Source: Flavobacterium ovatum (lineage in GTDB: Bacteria; Bacteroidota; Bacteroidia; Flavobacteriales; Flavobacteriaceae). Taken from it: 64,000 nucleotides of DNA. The notes under the pieces are model-generated. The model searched no databases. It had not been told where the DNA came from and saw only the letters and a list, made by a program, of their open reading frames with translations. This document shows positions 53,414 through 62,954 of this stretch, one piece after another. Positions within the stretch are counted from its first letter, which is position 1. Every line of letters starts with the position of its first letter. Position numbers and translations under genes: made by a program. The DNA is taken from positions 1,054,001-1,118,000 of the forward strand of contig NZ_CP160035.1 in assembly GCF_040703125.1 (NCBI RefSeq). Reading direction: 5' to 3'.

Positions 53414-56400
53414 TTAAAAAACGATTTTTTTATTTATGGTTTTACCGTTATTCAGCTTCACTTTGATAAGTATCATTTGTTCTGTTGTAGGAATGTTTGT
53501 AAGTAATAGCTCTGGATTATTAATTTTTAATTTGTGCAAAAGTAATTTACCTGTAAAGTCAAATAATAATACTTCACTGATTAATTCAGAAGAAGCAATT
53601 TTAATTTCATTCTCATTTTGAGAAATGATTAGGCCATTATTTAGTGTTTCAATTTCTTCAACACCAAGAGTGTTTTGTATTTTATAAGTTAATACAAAAC
53701 GGTTGTTGAAAATGCCTTTAGCGGTAGTAAAGGTATATCCGTTCTCTTTTAAGTTTTGTGTTGTATTGTTTAGTTTATCTTCTAAATAAATATTTTGATT
53801 ACTTAATGTACCATCTGTTTTGTCAATTGAAATGGTGAACTCACCAGCAATTGTCGAACTGTATCCAAGTGGAACCAAATCTGTATCTTGAAAAGGTAAA
53901 GCTCTTCCTTGAATTGTTAAAGGGGTATTTTTATTAATACTATAAAAGTCAATAAAGCTATTTCCGTCATAACTTACTCCATCATACCCTCTGTCATAAT
54001 CATTCGTAGCTCCAGTAATATAACCAATCAACATTTGTTTTAAAGCCCCTTGGGTATTAGTCAGTTTTAGCCAAACTCTATTTTTTTCGATTTTGTTCGT
54101 AGCTGTATTCTTTGCCGTTTTAGAGCTAGCAGCGGGTTTGAAAAATTTGGAATTATTCAATACTTCTCCAGAAGTGCCTAAGCGCATACTATTCGTGAAA
54201 GTTGCTGTTCCACCAGATAATCCTGTGGCTATAAAACCTTGTCCAGCACCAATTATTCCGTTTGTTACTTCAGGACTAGCACTTCCTGTGAAGTTGTAAG
54301 TTATATAATCATCTGATGTATAGGCGTATTTTCCGCTTCCAGCAGTCCCAATAGTTATATCCGTAGCTAATTGAATAGCCGTTCTGTGTGCCCAGAAGTA
54401 CAAAGTTCCTTCTAATGCACTATTGTTAGCAAATAAAAAGGCATCTGCATCAACTCCAGAAGGATATGGGTTTCCGATAAGGTTAGACGCATCTCCTCCA
54501 ACGATAGAAACCCCTATGTTACCATTGTTTGGTTTTCCAGAAAAAGGAGCTGTTACCACAGTAGAGCCTGTGTTAAAACCAGTTCCTTCCCCTCTAACAA
54601 TGTAGCCGACCCCTGGATTCATGGAAGTTGAAGCACTTGCTTTTGCCCAATAATTACCAGAGGCATTAAAAGAATAATATAAAGTTCCTGCTTTAATTCC
54701 TCCTAAAGTGAAGCCGGCTACGGGGGATGACCAATAGGTGTAGTCTGTTTTTAATACAGTTCCTGTTGTTCTATTATAGGTAATGTTTCCAGAATTAATC
54801 GCATCATTATTAATTTGTACTAAGCTGGCGGTGTTTTCAAAAGTTAAAGAGCCAGATCCTAAAATTTCCACTTCATTAACTATTGTCATTGTTCGACCAG
54901 TTCCAATTGTTACGTTTGCTCCTCCAGTTACTTTGCAAGAGCAACCTAAAATATCAATGTTAGCGTCTGTAGCTGAAGAATAATTACCAGAAAAAACGAG
55001 TTTGTCATTTAATGAAACTGGAGAACCTTGACTCCAAGAACTTCCATTCCACGTATTTGTTTTTGATTTATTCAGAACAATAGTTTCGCTTGGAGGTGAT
55101 GTGCAGCCTAAGCTTGTTGTTGTGAAATTATATAAACCATCATTTAAGCCTGTGATTGTCATTGTAGTTCCAGTAATAATATAAGTAGTTGTTGCTGTTC
55201 CAGTTTGATTAATGGTTCCTGAAGGTGGTAGACTACTTAGAACCACACTTCCAGTTTCGCTTATACAGTTTGGTTGGGTTATTGTTCCTATAGTTGGTTG
55301 TGATGGAATTGGGTTTACTGTTATTGTCGCATTTGTACTTGCATTTGTACAAGTATTTCCTGTTGTGGTAACAGAATATGGGAAAGAGCCGCTTCCAGTA
55401 GGAGTTCCGCTAATAGTTACTGTTGCTCCAGAAACAGTACTTGTAACACCTGCAGGCAATCCTATTACAGTTGCTCCAGTAGCACCACCTCCTAAAGTCA
55501 TTGTAATAGCGGTCATAGCAGTGTTTTGACAAACCGTTTGATTAGAAGCCGCAGTGATTGTATGTGTTGGATTTACCGTTATAGTTTTAGTTGCAGTAGT
55601 AGTATCACAAGCTCCACCGGAAGTTGTTAGAGTTAAAGTAATGCTTCCTGATTCGCTTGCACTAGCTGTATAAGTTGCAGTTGATGGATTATTAGCGTTA
55701 GTCCAAGTTCCTGCGCCTCCAGTCCAAGTACCACCAGTTGCACCACCACCTACAGAACCGCCCATAGCAGCTGAAGTGGCTCCTTGGCATATGGCACTTA
55801 CTGCCGTTCCAGCAGTTGCCGTAGGATTAGGATTTACCGTTATGGTTTTAGTTGCAGTAGTAGTACCACAGGCCCCACCAGAAGTTGTTAAAGTCAAAGT
55901 AATATTTCCTGATTCGCTTGCACTAGCTGTATAAGTTGCAGTTGATGGATTATTAGCGTTAGTCCAAGTTCCTGTGCCTCCAGTCCAAGTACCACCAGTT
56001 GCACCACCACCTACAGAACCGCCCATAGCAGCTGAAGTGGCTCCTTGACAGATGGCACTTACTGCCGTTCCAGCAGTTGCCGTAGGATTAGGATTTACCG
56101 TTATGGTTTTAGTTGCAGTAGTAGTACCACAGGCCCCACCAGAAGTTGTTAAAGTCAAAGTAATATTTCCTGATTCGCTTGCACTAGCTGTATAAGTTGC
56201 TGTTGATGGATTATTTGCATTAGTCCAAGTTCCTGTACCTCCAGTCCAAGTACCACCAGTTGCACCACCACCTACAGAACCGCCCATAGCAGCTGAAGTT
56301 GCTCCTTGACAGATGGCACTTACTGCCGTTCCAGCAGTTGCCGTAGGATTAGGATTTACCGTTATGGTTTTAGTTGCAGTAGTAGTACCACAGGCCCCAC

Positions 56401-59400
56401 CGGAAGTTGTTAAAGTCAAAGTAATACTTCCTGATTCGCTTGCACTAGCTGTATAAGTTGCAGTTGATGGATTATTAGCGTTAGTCCAAGTTCCTGCACC
56501 TCCAGTCCAAGTACCACCAGTTGCACCACCACCTACAGAACCGCCCATAGCAGCTGAAGTGGCTCCTTGACAGATGGCACTTACTGCCGTTCCAGCAGTT
56601 GCCGTAGGATTAGGATTTACCGTTATGGTTTTAGTTGCAGTAGTAGTACCACAGGCCCCACCAGAAGTTGTTAAAGTCAAAGTAATATTTCCTGATTCGC
56701 TTGCACTAGCTGTATAAGTTGCAGTTGATGGATTATTAGCGTTAGTCCAAGTTCCTGCGCCTCCAGTCCAAGTACCACCAGTTGCACCACCACCTACAGA
56801 ACCGCCCATAGCAGCTGAAGTGGCTCCTTGACAGATGGCACTTACTGCCGTTCCAGCAGTTGCCGTAGGATTAGGATTTACCGTTATGGTTTTAGTTGCA
56901 GTAGTAGTACCACAGGCCCCACCAGAAGTTGTTAAAGTCAAAGTGATGCTTCCTGATTCGCTTGCGCTAGCTTTATAAGTTGCTGTTGATGGATTATTTG
57001 CATTAGTCCAAGTTCCTGCGCCTCCAGTCCAAGTACCACCAGTTGCACCACCACCTACAGAACCGCCCATAGCAGCTGAAGTGGCTCCTTGGCATATGGC
57101 ACTTACTGCCGTTCCAGCAGTTGCCGTAGGATTAGGATTTACCGTTATGGTTTTAGTTGCAGTAGTAGTACCACAGGCCCCACCAGAAGTTGTTAAAGTC
57201 AAAGTAATATTTCCTGAATCGCTTGCACTAGCTGTATAAGTTGCAGTTGATGGATTATTAGCGTTAGTCCAAGTTCCTGCGCCTCCAGTCCAAGTACCAC
57301 CAGTTGCACCACCACCTACAGAACCGCCCATAGCAGCTGAAGTGGCTCCTTGGCATATGGCACTTACTGCCGTTCCAGCAGTTGCCGTAGGATTAGGATT
57401 TACCGTTATGGTTTTAGTTGCAGTAGTAGTACCACAGGCCCCACCAGAAGTTGTTAAAGTCAAAGTAATATTTCCTGAATCGCTTGCACTAGCTGTATAA
57501 GTTGCAGTTGATGGATTATTTGCATTAGTCCAAGTTCCTGTACCTCCAGTCCAAGTACCACCAGTTGCACCACCACCTACAGAACCGCCCATAGCAGCTG
57601 AAGTTGCTCCTTGACAGATGGCACTTACTGCCGTTCCAGCAGTTGCCGTAGGATTAGGATTTACCGTTATGGTTTTAGTTGCAGTAGTAGTACCACAGGC
57701 CCCACCGGAAGTTGTTAAAGTCAAAGTAATACTTCCTGATTCGCTTGCATTAGCTGTATAAGTTGCAGTTGATGGATTATTAGCGTTAGTCCAAGTTCCT
57801 GTACCTCCAGTCCAAGTACCACCAGTTACACCACCACCTACAGAACCGCCCATAGCAGCTGAAGTGGCTCCTTGACAGATGGCACTTACTGCCGTTCCAG
57901 CAGTTGCCGTAGGATTAGGATTTACCGTTATGGTTTTAGTTGCAGTAGTAGTACCACAGGCCCCACCAGAAGTTGTTAAAGTCAAAGTAATATTTCCTGA
58001 TTCGCTTGCACTAGCTGTATAAGTTGCAGTTGATGGATTATTAGCGTTAGTCCAAGTTCCTGCACCTCCAGTCCAAGTACCACCAGTTGCGCCACCACCT
58101 ACAGAACCGCCCATAGCAGCTGAAGTGGCTCCTTGACAGATGGCACTTACTGCCGTTCCAGCAGTTGCCGTAGGATTAGGATTTACCGTTATGGTTTTAG
58201 TTGCAGTAGTAGTACCACAGGCCCCACCAGAAGTTGTTAAAGTCAAAGTAATATTTCCTGATTCGCTTGCACTAGCTGTATAAGTTGCAGTTGATGGATT
58301 ATTAGCGTTAGTCCAAGTTCCTGCACCTCCAGACCAAGTACCACCAGTTGCATCACCGCCAACTGAACCACCCATAGCTGCAGAAGTACTCCCTTGACAA
58401 ATAGCTGCCAAAGCACCACCTGCATTAGCAGTAGGATTTTGGTTTACGGTTATAGTTTTGGTAGCTGTCGTTGTCCCACATGATCCACCTGAAGTTGTTA
58501 GAGTTAAAGTAATACTTCCTGATTCGCTTGCACTAGCTTTATAAGTTGCAGTTGATGGATTATTAGTGTTAGTCCAAGTTCCTGCACCTCCAGACCAAGT
58601 ACCACCAGTTGCATCACCGCCAACTGAACCACCCATAGCTGCAGAAGTACTCCCTTGACAAATAGCTGCCAAAGCACCACCTGCATTAGCAGTAGGATTT
58701 TGGTTTACGGTTATAGTTTTGGTAGCTGTCGTTGTCCCACATGATCCACCTGAAGTTGTTAGAGTTAAAGTAATACTTCCTGATTCGCTTGCACTAGCTT
58801 TATAAGTTGCAGTTGATGGATTATTAGTGTTAGTCCAAGTTCCTGCACCTCCAGACCAAGTACCACCAGTTGCACCACCACCAACTGAACCACCCATAGC
58901 TGCAGAAGTACTCCCTTGACAAATAGCTGCCAAAGCACCACCTGCATTAGCAGTAGGGTTAGCGCTAACGGTAACGCTTATTGGATAAGTTGTACTAGTG
59001 CAAGAAGGAGTATAAGTAAGCACAGTTAAATTTCCGTTGTATGTACCGCTAGCAGTGCTATATGGTACATTAATTGTAATTGATCCAGACGTGCCACTCA
59101 AGCTATTAGTTTGATCGCTAAAACCAGCAGTGTTTGCGGCAGCATTAAAATCGATATTCCATTGTGCTGGGCTTCCAGTTGTTGCAGAATAAGAAAGTGA
59201 GGCTGTTGTTGATGTTTGACAAACTATAGGGTTAACTCCTAAAGTAATAGTTAATGTAGGATTTACTGTTACTGAAAAAGCAGAAGAATAAACAGATGTA
59301 CAATTTCCGTTGCCTACTAAAGCTCTATACTCCCATGTACCAGCTGTTGAAGGTGATTCTGAATAAGTTGTTGTTGTGTTTGTGATATTAGTCCAAGAAC

Positions 59401-60784
59401 CTCCATTTAATCTTTTTTCCCAACGTATAATTGTTCCCACGTATCCTGAACCTAATGTCATATTCCCTGTAGAACCATTAAGGCAAATAGGCGTATTTCC
59501 ACCATTAACGGCTCCACCTACGGGAGTTTGGTCAACTGCGATTGTTCTTGTAGACGAATAAGTTTCAGGGCAAGAACCACTTTTTATTAATGCTCTGTAT
59601 TGCCAATTACCGTCTGAAAAAGGTGTTTCAGAATAGGTTGTAGACCCTCCGTTTCCAACATTCGTCCAACCTCCATTGTTTACTTGCCTTTCCCATTGAA
59701 TAATTGACCCTGTATGGCCACTTAAAGTCATGGTTCCAGTACTTCCTCCTTGACAAAAAGGTGTTGTTCCCCCAGAAATTGAGCCTCCGACTGTCGTTGG
59801 ATTTATAGTTACAGTTACTGTGTTTGAATTTGTAGAAGCACAACTACCGCTCGTTACAACCGCTCTGTAATATCGAGTTGCGGTTAATGTTCCCATTTGT
59901 GCACTAGTTAATGTAGAAGATGTCGCTCCTGAAATATTTGAAAAAGTACTATTGTTTGTTGATGATTGCCACTGAATTGTCCCCGTTTGACCTGAAAGAG
60001 TAATATTTGAAGGTGAGCTACCATTACATATGGTTTGGTTTGAGGATGCTGTTCCTCCAGCACTTGTAGGACTTACTGTTATAGATACTGCTTTTCTTAC
60101 AGTGGTGTAAGATGAATATATAGCTTCAACATAATAAGTTGTTGTAGAAGTGATTGTAGGAGTTGTATATGATGCACCTGTTTTTAAAAGTGTTCCTCCA
60201 CTTGCGGCATCGTACCATTTGTACGTAGCTCCATTGGATGGGTTAGCTGTAGCGGTCATTGTTGAAGTACCTGAATTACAAATAGAACTTGTTGACGCAG
60301 ATGCGTTAACTGAACTATATCCTCCATTGCTTATAAAAGTTGCAAAGTTTGATAATGCTGACCCTCCATTGCAAGAAGCGACTTTAATGTTTCCAATCGT
60401 TATTAAATCTGATGCTCCACAATTATTGTCAGATTTTAAACTCCCACCTGGCTCAATAGTTATGGAGGACCCTTCTGCTAAAGCTAAATTTTTATTATTA
60501 CCTCCGTCAAAATCAAGAATAGCTTTATCTCTAATGATAAATTGTATTGGACCTAAACAAGTAAGGTTGAAATCAACATTCATGGCTACAATGGTTGGGG
60601 TAGTGCCATCTCCAATGTATACGATTTTATTTACACCTATGCATGAATTTAAAGGACTAGAACTCGCACTGTTATTTCCGCAATCGTATGAGCTGGCATT
60701 GATATTCCCTGTTAATGTACATTGTGAATTAACATTGTGAACAAAAAAGAATAACATTATTAAAACCCTAAATATTTGTCTCAT
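53414..60784 (-). CDS. Giant repetitive T9SS surface protein (PKD-like repeats), adhesin-like
   Basis: About 2456 residues from the ATG at 60784; a TTG twelve codons earlier is rejected because a -7 element lies at 60825-60832. Signal peptide 1-21 (LIMLFFFVHNVNSQ). N-terminal beta domain about 22-170, then Ig-like modules with ATYKWYDAASGG and TIQWQSSTNN-type wording (about 180-605). Residues about 609-1739 are 13 tandem 87-residue PKD-like repeats (ICQGATSAAMGGSVGGGATG, NANNPSTATYTASASESG, CGTTTATKTITV). Then further Ig-like segments, and from about 1905 a module shared with the 823-residue protein. The end is a T9SS type C-like sorting domain (LISEVLLFDFTGKLLLHKLK to KKIVF). It is probably a long fibrous surface protein for adhesion or gliding; no enzyme motif was seen. 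Confidence 0.9.
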   Translation of the reverse strand: MRQIFRVLIMLFFFVHNVNSQCTLTGNINASSYDCGNNSASSSPLNSCIGVNKIVYIGDGTTPTIVAMNVDFNLTCLGPIQFIIRDKAILDFDGGNNKNLALAEGSSITIEPGGSLKSDNNCGASDLITIGNIKVASCNGGSALSNFATFISNGGYSSVNASASTSSICNSGTSTMTATANPSNGATYKWYDAASGGTLLKTGASYTTPTITSTTTYYVEAIYSSYTTVRKAVSITVSPTSAGGTASSNQTICNGSSPSNITLSGQTGTIQWQSSTNNSTFSNISGATSSTLTSAQMGTLTATRYYRAVVTSGSCASTNSNTVTVTINPTTVGGSISGGTTPFCQGGSTGTMTLSGHTGSIIQWERQVNNGGWTNVGNGGSTTYSETPFSDGNWQYRALIKSGSCPETYSSTRTIAVDQTPVGGAVNGGNTPICLNGSTGNMTLGSGYVGTIIRWEKRLNGGSWTNITNTTTTYSESPSTAGTWEYRALVGNGNCTSVYSSAFSVTVNPTLTITLGVNPIVCQTSTTASLSYSATTGSPAQWNIDFNAAANTAGFSDQTNSLSGTSGSITINVPYSTASGTYNGNLTVLTYTPSCTSTTYPISVTVSANPTANAGGALAAICQGSTSAAMGGSVGGGATGGTWSGGAGTWTNTNNPSTATYKASASESGSITLTLTTSGGSCGTTTATKTITVNQNPTANAGGALAAICQGSTSAAMGGSVGGDATGGTWSGGAGTWTNTNNPSTATYKASASESGSITLTLTTSGGSCGTTTATKTITVNQNPTANAGGALAAICQGSTSAAMGGSVGGDATGGTWSGGAGTWTNANNPSTATYTASASESGNITLTLTTSGGACGTTTATKTITVNPNPTATAGTAVSAICQGATSAAMGGSVGGGATGGTWTGGAGTWTNANNPSTATYTASASESGNITLTLTTSGGACGTTTATKTITVNPNPTATAGTAVSAICQGATSAAMGGSVGGGVTGGTWTGGTGTWTNANNPSTATYTANASESGSITLTLTTSGGACGTTTATKTITVNPNPTATAGTAVSAICQGATSAAMGGSVGGGATGGTWTGGTGTWTNANNPSTATYTASASDSGNITLTLTTSGGACGTTTATKTITVNPNPTATAGTAVSAICQGATSAAMGGSVGGGATGGTWTGGAGTWTNANNPSTATYTASASDSGNITLTLTTSGGACGTTTATKTITVNPNPTATAGTAVSAICQGATSAAMGGSVGGGATGGTWTGGAGTWTNANNPSTATYKASASESGSITLTLTTSGGACGTTTATKTITVNPNPTATAGTAVSAICQGATSAAMGGSVGGGATGGTWTGGAGTWTNANNPSTATYTASASESGNITLTLTTSGGACGTTTATKTITVNPNPTATAGTAVSAICQGATSAAMGGSVGGGATGGTWTGGAGTWTNANNPSTATYTASASESGSITLTLTTSGGACGTTTATKTITVNPNPTATAGTAVSAICQGATSAAMGGSVGGGATGGTWTGGTGTWTNANNPSTATYTASASESGNITLTLTTSGGACGTTTATKTITVNPNPTATAGTAVSAICQGATSAAMGGSVGGGATGGTWTGGTGTWTNANNPSTATYTASASESGNITLTLTTSGGACGTTTATKTITVNPNPTATAGTAVSAICQGATSAAMGGSVGGGATGGTWTGGAGTWTNANNPSTATYTASASESGSITLTLTTSGGACDTTTATKTITVNPTHTITAASNQTVCQNTAMTAITMTLGGGATGATVIGLPAGVTSTVSGATVTISGTPTGSGSFPYSVTTTGNTCTNASTNATITVNPIPSQPTIGTITQPNCISETGSVVLSSLPPSGTINQTGTATTTYIITGTTMTITGLNDGLYNFTTTSLGCTSPPSETIVLNKSKTNTWNGSSWSQGSPVSLNDKLVFSGNYSSATDANIDILGCSCKVTGGANVTIGTGRTMTIVNEVEILGSGSLTFENTASLVQINNDAINSGNITYNRTTGTVLKTDYTYWSSPVAGFTLGGIKAGTLYYSFNASGNYWAKASASTSMNPGVGYIVRGEGTGFNTGSTVVTAPFSGKPNNGNIGVSIVGGDASNLIGNPYPSGVDADAFLFANNSALEGTLYFWAHRTAIQLATDITIGTAGSGKYAYTSDDYITYNFTGSASPEVTNGIIGAGQGFIATGLSGGTATFTNSMRLGTSGEVLNNSKFFKPAASSKTAKNTATNKIEKNRVWLKLTNTQGALKQMLIGYITGATNDYDRGYDGVSYDGNSFIDFYSINKNTPLTIQGRALPFQDTDLVPLGYSSTIAGEFTISIDKTDGTLSNQNIYLEDKLNNTTQNLKENGYTFTTAKGIFNNRFVLTYKIQNTLGVEEIETLNNGLIISQNENEIKIASSELISEVLLFDFTGKLLLHKLKINNPELLLTNIPTTEQMILIKVKLNNGKTINKKIVF
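55568..58960. repeat. Thirteen tandem 261-bp coding repeats
   Basis: The block spans 3393 bases, exactly 13 units of 261 bp (87 codons). In protein order the first three units are one subtype (NPTANAGGALAAICQGSTSA, GTWSGG), the third being a hybrid ending as the second subtype, and ten of the other subtype follow (NPTATAGTAVSAICQGATSA, GTWTGG). Copies are almost identical in DNA, and differences such as AGTW/TGTW, SESGN/SESGS/SDSGN and YTAS/YKAS are shuffled between units. GC content is clearly above the surroundings. Confidence 0.95.
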
Positions 60785-60824
60785 AAAAGTAATATGATCT
60801 CGTGATGAACGAATTTTCAACTCG

Positions 60825-60832
60825 CAAATTTA
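60825..60832 (-). promoter_or_regulatory. -7 element of the giant adhesin gene
   Basis: TAAATTTG on the minus strand matches TAnnTTTG. The predicted leader to the ATG at 60784 is about 35 bases. Confidence 0.6.
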
Positions 60833-60972
60833 TTATTCCCTAACTTAATTACGAATTAAAGACGATAATAGGTTTTTTTTATCGATTAAGTGTATGATTT
60901 AACAGTTGTTAAGTGTATTTATGATTGATAGAGAGGGTATTGTGAATTATTATTGAAAATTATTTAGTTACT

Positions 60973-61476
60973 ATGTTAGATGAATTTTGTAATTTTCCCT
61001 TTTTAAAACACTATAAAAAATCAATGCATATTCTCCAAGAAGTAAAACGAAAAATAGAATTTTATTGTATTTACCAAGATCGTTGCCATGAAGAAGTAAT
61101 TTCTAAATTACGCGAAATGCAAATGGATAGAGATGAGGTTGATGTCATCATAAGCCAGCTCATTACTGATAATTTTCTAAATGAAGAGCGTTTTGCCTGC
61201 AGTTATGCTCGGGGGAAACACCGTATCAAGCATTGGGGTAAAATTAGAATTACCAACGAACTGAAATTTCGAAAAATCAATCAAACCTTAATTAAAATCG
61301 CTTTAAAGGAAATAAAGGAGGAGTATGATTCTAATTTTGAAATTTGGTCTCAAAAACATTGGGAAACGATAACCGAAAAGAATGTCTTGAAAAAGAGAAA
61401 AAAATTCTGTGATTATTTTTTAAGGAGAGGGTTTGAGTCTTTTTTGGTTTATGATCGCGTCAAGGAATTGGAGTAA
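60973..61476 (+). CDS. recX: Regulatory protein RecX
   Basis: 167 residues from the ATG at 60973; a second ATG at 61024 (MHILQEVKRKIEFYC) would give 150 residues and is also plausible. RecX binds RecA filaments and inhibits recombination in the cytoplasm. The repeated three-helix units are visible: YCIYQDRCHEEVISKLREMQ, then VDVIISQLITDNFLNEERFACSYARGK, IKHWGKIRITNELKFRKIN, and a C-terminal unit with KKRKKFCDYFLRRGFESFLV. It diverges from the adhesin gene. No recA lies in the window. Confidence 0.92.
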   Translation: MLDEFCNFPFLKHYKKSMHILQEVKRKIEFYCIYQDRCHEEVISKLREMQMDRDEVDVIISQLITDNFLNEERFACSYARGKHRIKHWGKIRITNELKFRKINQTLIKIALKEIKEEYDSNFEIWSQKHWETITEKNVLKKRKKFCDYFLRRGFESFLVYDRVKELE

Positions 61477-61493
61477 AATAATCCGTACGATTT

Positions 61494-61552
61494 TGGGACG
61501 CTGATAAAACGGATTTTCTAATGCAAAGACACGGATAAAAACAGATTTTTTT
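61494..61552. repeat. ACGGAT-type short repeats after recX
   Basis: GACGCTGATAAAACGGATTT and GACACGGATAAAAACAGATT are two related 20-base phrases in the 205-base gap between convergent genes. They look like a dispersed non-coding repeat. No terminator hairpin was identified for recX. Confidence 0.55.
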
Positions 61553-61681
61553 AATTGAGGTTATGAGGTGTTTTTTTTGGGAACACAGATTTTAGAAATT
61601 TAAGAAATCATAATAATCTTTGTAATAAATGATAAAAAAGTATTGTAATCTATGTTTTTTTAAAATCAAAAATTGTTAATC

Positions 61682-62845
61682 TTAAATACTCAGCAATATA
61701 CTCACAGCATTTCCGCCAAAACCAACCGAATTCACTAATACTTTTCGAATCGGTTTTGTTTGTTGTTGTGCTTTCGCAAAAGGAACAGGGATGAATTGAT
61801 TGTATTGTAACATCATGACTGCTAATTCAATACTTAACATGCCCGAAGTACCAAAAGTATGTCCTGTCTTCCATTTATTGGTAGTTAACAAAGGCAAATT
61901 TTCACTGAATATTTTCTGAATTGCTTTGTATTCTGTCAAATCACCTTTTACAGTTCCGGGTGCATGCATAACAATAGCATCAATATCTGACATGTCAATA
62001 TTTGCTAAAGCCATTTTCATCGATTTTTGGAAACAAATTGCTTCTGCTGAAATCGAAATATTATGTTCCAAAATTTCAGTAGCATAACCAAAACCTTCCA
62101 CATAGGCCAGAGCATTTTCTTTTTCACCCAATTCCAAACAGCATACTGAGGCACCTTCGCCCAAAATCATAGTGTTTTGCTTTTTATCTAAATCCAAAGC
62201 TCTGTTAGGATATTCGTCTTGATTTTTAGAATAGATTTTTAATGCTCGCATTTGCCCAATGGTAAAATCGGTCAATGGTGCTTCACTACCACCAACCAAA
62301 AATTTTGTTGCCATCCCAGCTTTCAACCAAGCAATTCCGTTCAATAGAGAATGTAAGGCAGTAGAGCAAGTAATAGAATGGGATATTTCTGGACCAGTAG
62401 TTTGTAAATCATGTGCAACCCAAGAAGAAATATTTCCCAACGTAGTAGTAGGGGAGGCGAGCGTCTGTGCTTTTCCAGATTCCAAATATTCTTTATAGTG
62501 TTTTTCAAATAAGTCCGTCGCACCTCGAGAAGAACCAATATTGATTCCAAAATCATCCCCTTTTGTCCAGCCAGCTTGAGCAATGGCTTGGCGCGAAGCA
62601 CTGATAGCTAGTAAAACTGTTTTGTCCAGCGATTTATACTTGGAGTCCGATGCGCTTAATTTTTTTAAGCTAATAGCATCTTCATTGCTAATAGCGCCCA
62701 CTAAAGTTTCTTGATGGTCCAAAAACTGTTTAGAAAAACAAGTTTTAGAATTCAAGTAATTGTTCCAGATTTCAAGTGGTTTCGAACCCAAAGGAGAGAT
62801 AGAGGCTAAGGCAGTAATGGCAATTTTTTGTGACAAGGATATCAA
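61682..62845 (-). CDS. Stand-alone beta-ketoacyl-ACP synthase (KAS I/II-like)
   Basis: 387 residues of thiolase-fold condensing enzyme, shorter than FabF (about 415). The Cys-His-His triad is present: Cys in HSITCSTALHSL, His in IVMHAPGTVKGDLTEYKAI, and His in WKTGHTFGTSGMLSIELAVM; the closing VNSVGFGGNAVSILL is the glycine-rich end. It condenses acyl groups with malonyl-ACP in the cytoplasm. No acyl carrier protein or other fatty-acid gene is adjacent, so it is not the usual fab cluster; biotin, pigment (flexirubin) or other specialised acyl synthesis is possible. The start is a TTG, at 62845 or 62836; a strong promoter at 62856-62886 leaves a very short leader. Confidence 0.88.
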   Translation of the reverse strand: MISLSQKIAITALASISPLGSKPLEIWNNYLNSKTCFSKQFLDHQETLVGAISNEDAISLKKLSASDSKYKSLDKTVLLAISASRQAIAQAGWTKGDDFGINIGSSRGATDLFEKHYKEYLESGKAQTLASPTTTLGNISSWVAHDLQTTGPEISHSITCSTALHSLLNGIAWLKAGMATKFLVGGSEAPLTDFTIGQMRALKIYSKNQDEYPNRALDLDKKQNTMILGEGASVCCLELGEKENALAYVEGFGYATEILEHNISISAEAICFQKSMKMALANIDMSDIDAIVMHAPGTVKGDLTEYKAIQKIFSENLPLLTTNKWKTGHTFGTSGMLSIELAVMMLQYNQFIPVPFAKAQQQTKPIRKVLVNSVGFGGNAVSILLSI

Positions 62846-62855
62846 ATTTAGGTTG

Positions 62856-62886
62856 CAAAGATAATCAAAGGTTTTAGTACCCCAAA
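62856..62886 (-). promoter_or_regulatory. Promoter of the beta-ketoacyl synthase gene
   Basis: On the minus strand TTTG (62886-62883), 19 bases, TATCTTTG (62863-62856). A second -7-like TAAATTTG follows at 62850-62843 and covers the first TTG start candidate. Transcription from the first would begin near 62850. Confidence 0.75.
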
Positions 62887-62903
62887 GATTCTATACTGTA
62901 ATG

Positions 62904-62940
62904 CAAAAAGGGTTTGACTTTATTTAGTCAAACCCTTTTG
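62904..62940 (-). terminator. Terminator after the PD40/OmpA gene
   Basis: Stem AAAAGGGTTTGACT with its complement (62906-62919 and 62926-62939) and a T run on the minus strand, 15 bases after the stop at 62955. Confidence 0.88.
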
Positions 62941-62954
62941 TAAGTTTAATTTTT

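Noticed and set aside
55568..58960. Possible CRISPR array because of evenly spaced repeats
   Set aside because: Units are 261 bp, continuous and in frame within one coding sequence, with no short repeat-spacer pattern and no cas genes.
60150..60740. A 196-codon open frame on the plus strand opposite the adhesin gene
   Set aside because: It lies fully inside the N-terminal coding part of the giant protein and has no recognisable protein features.
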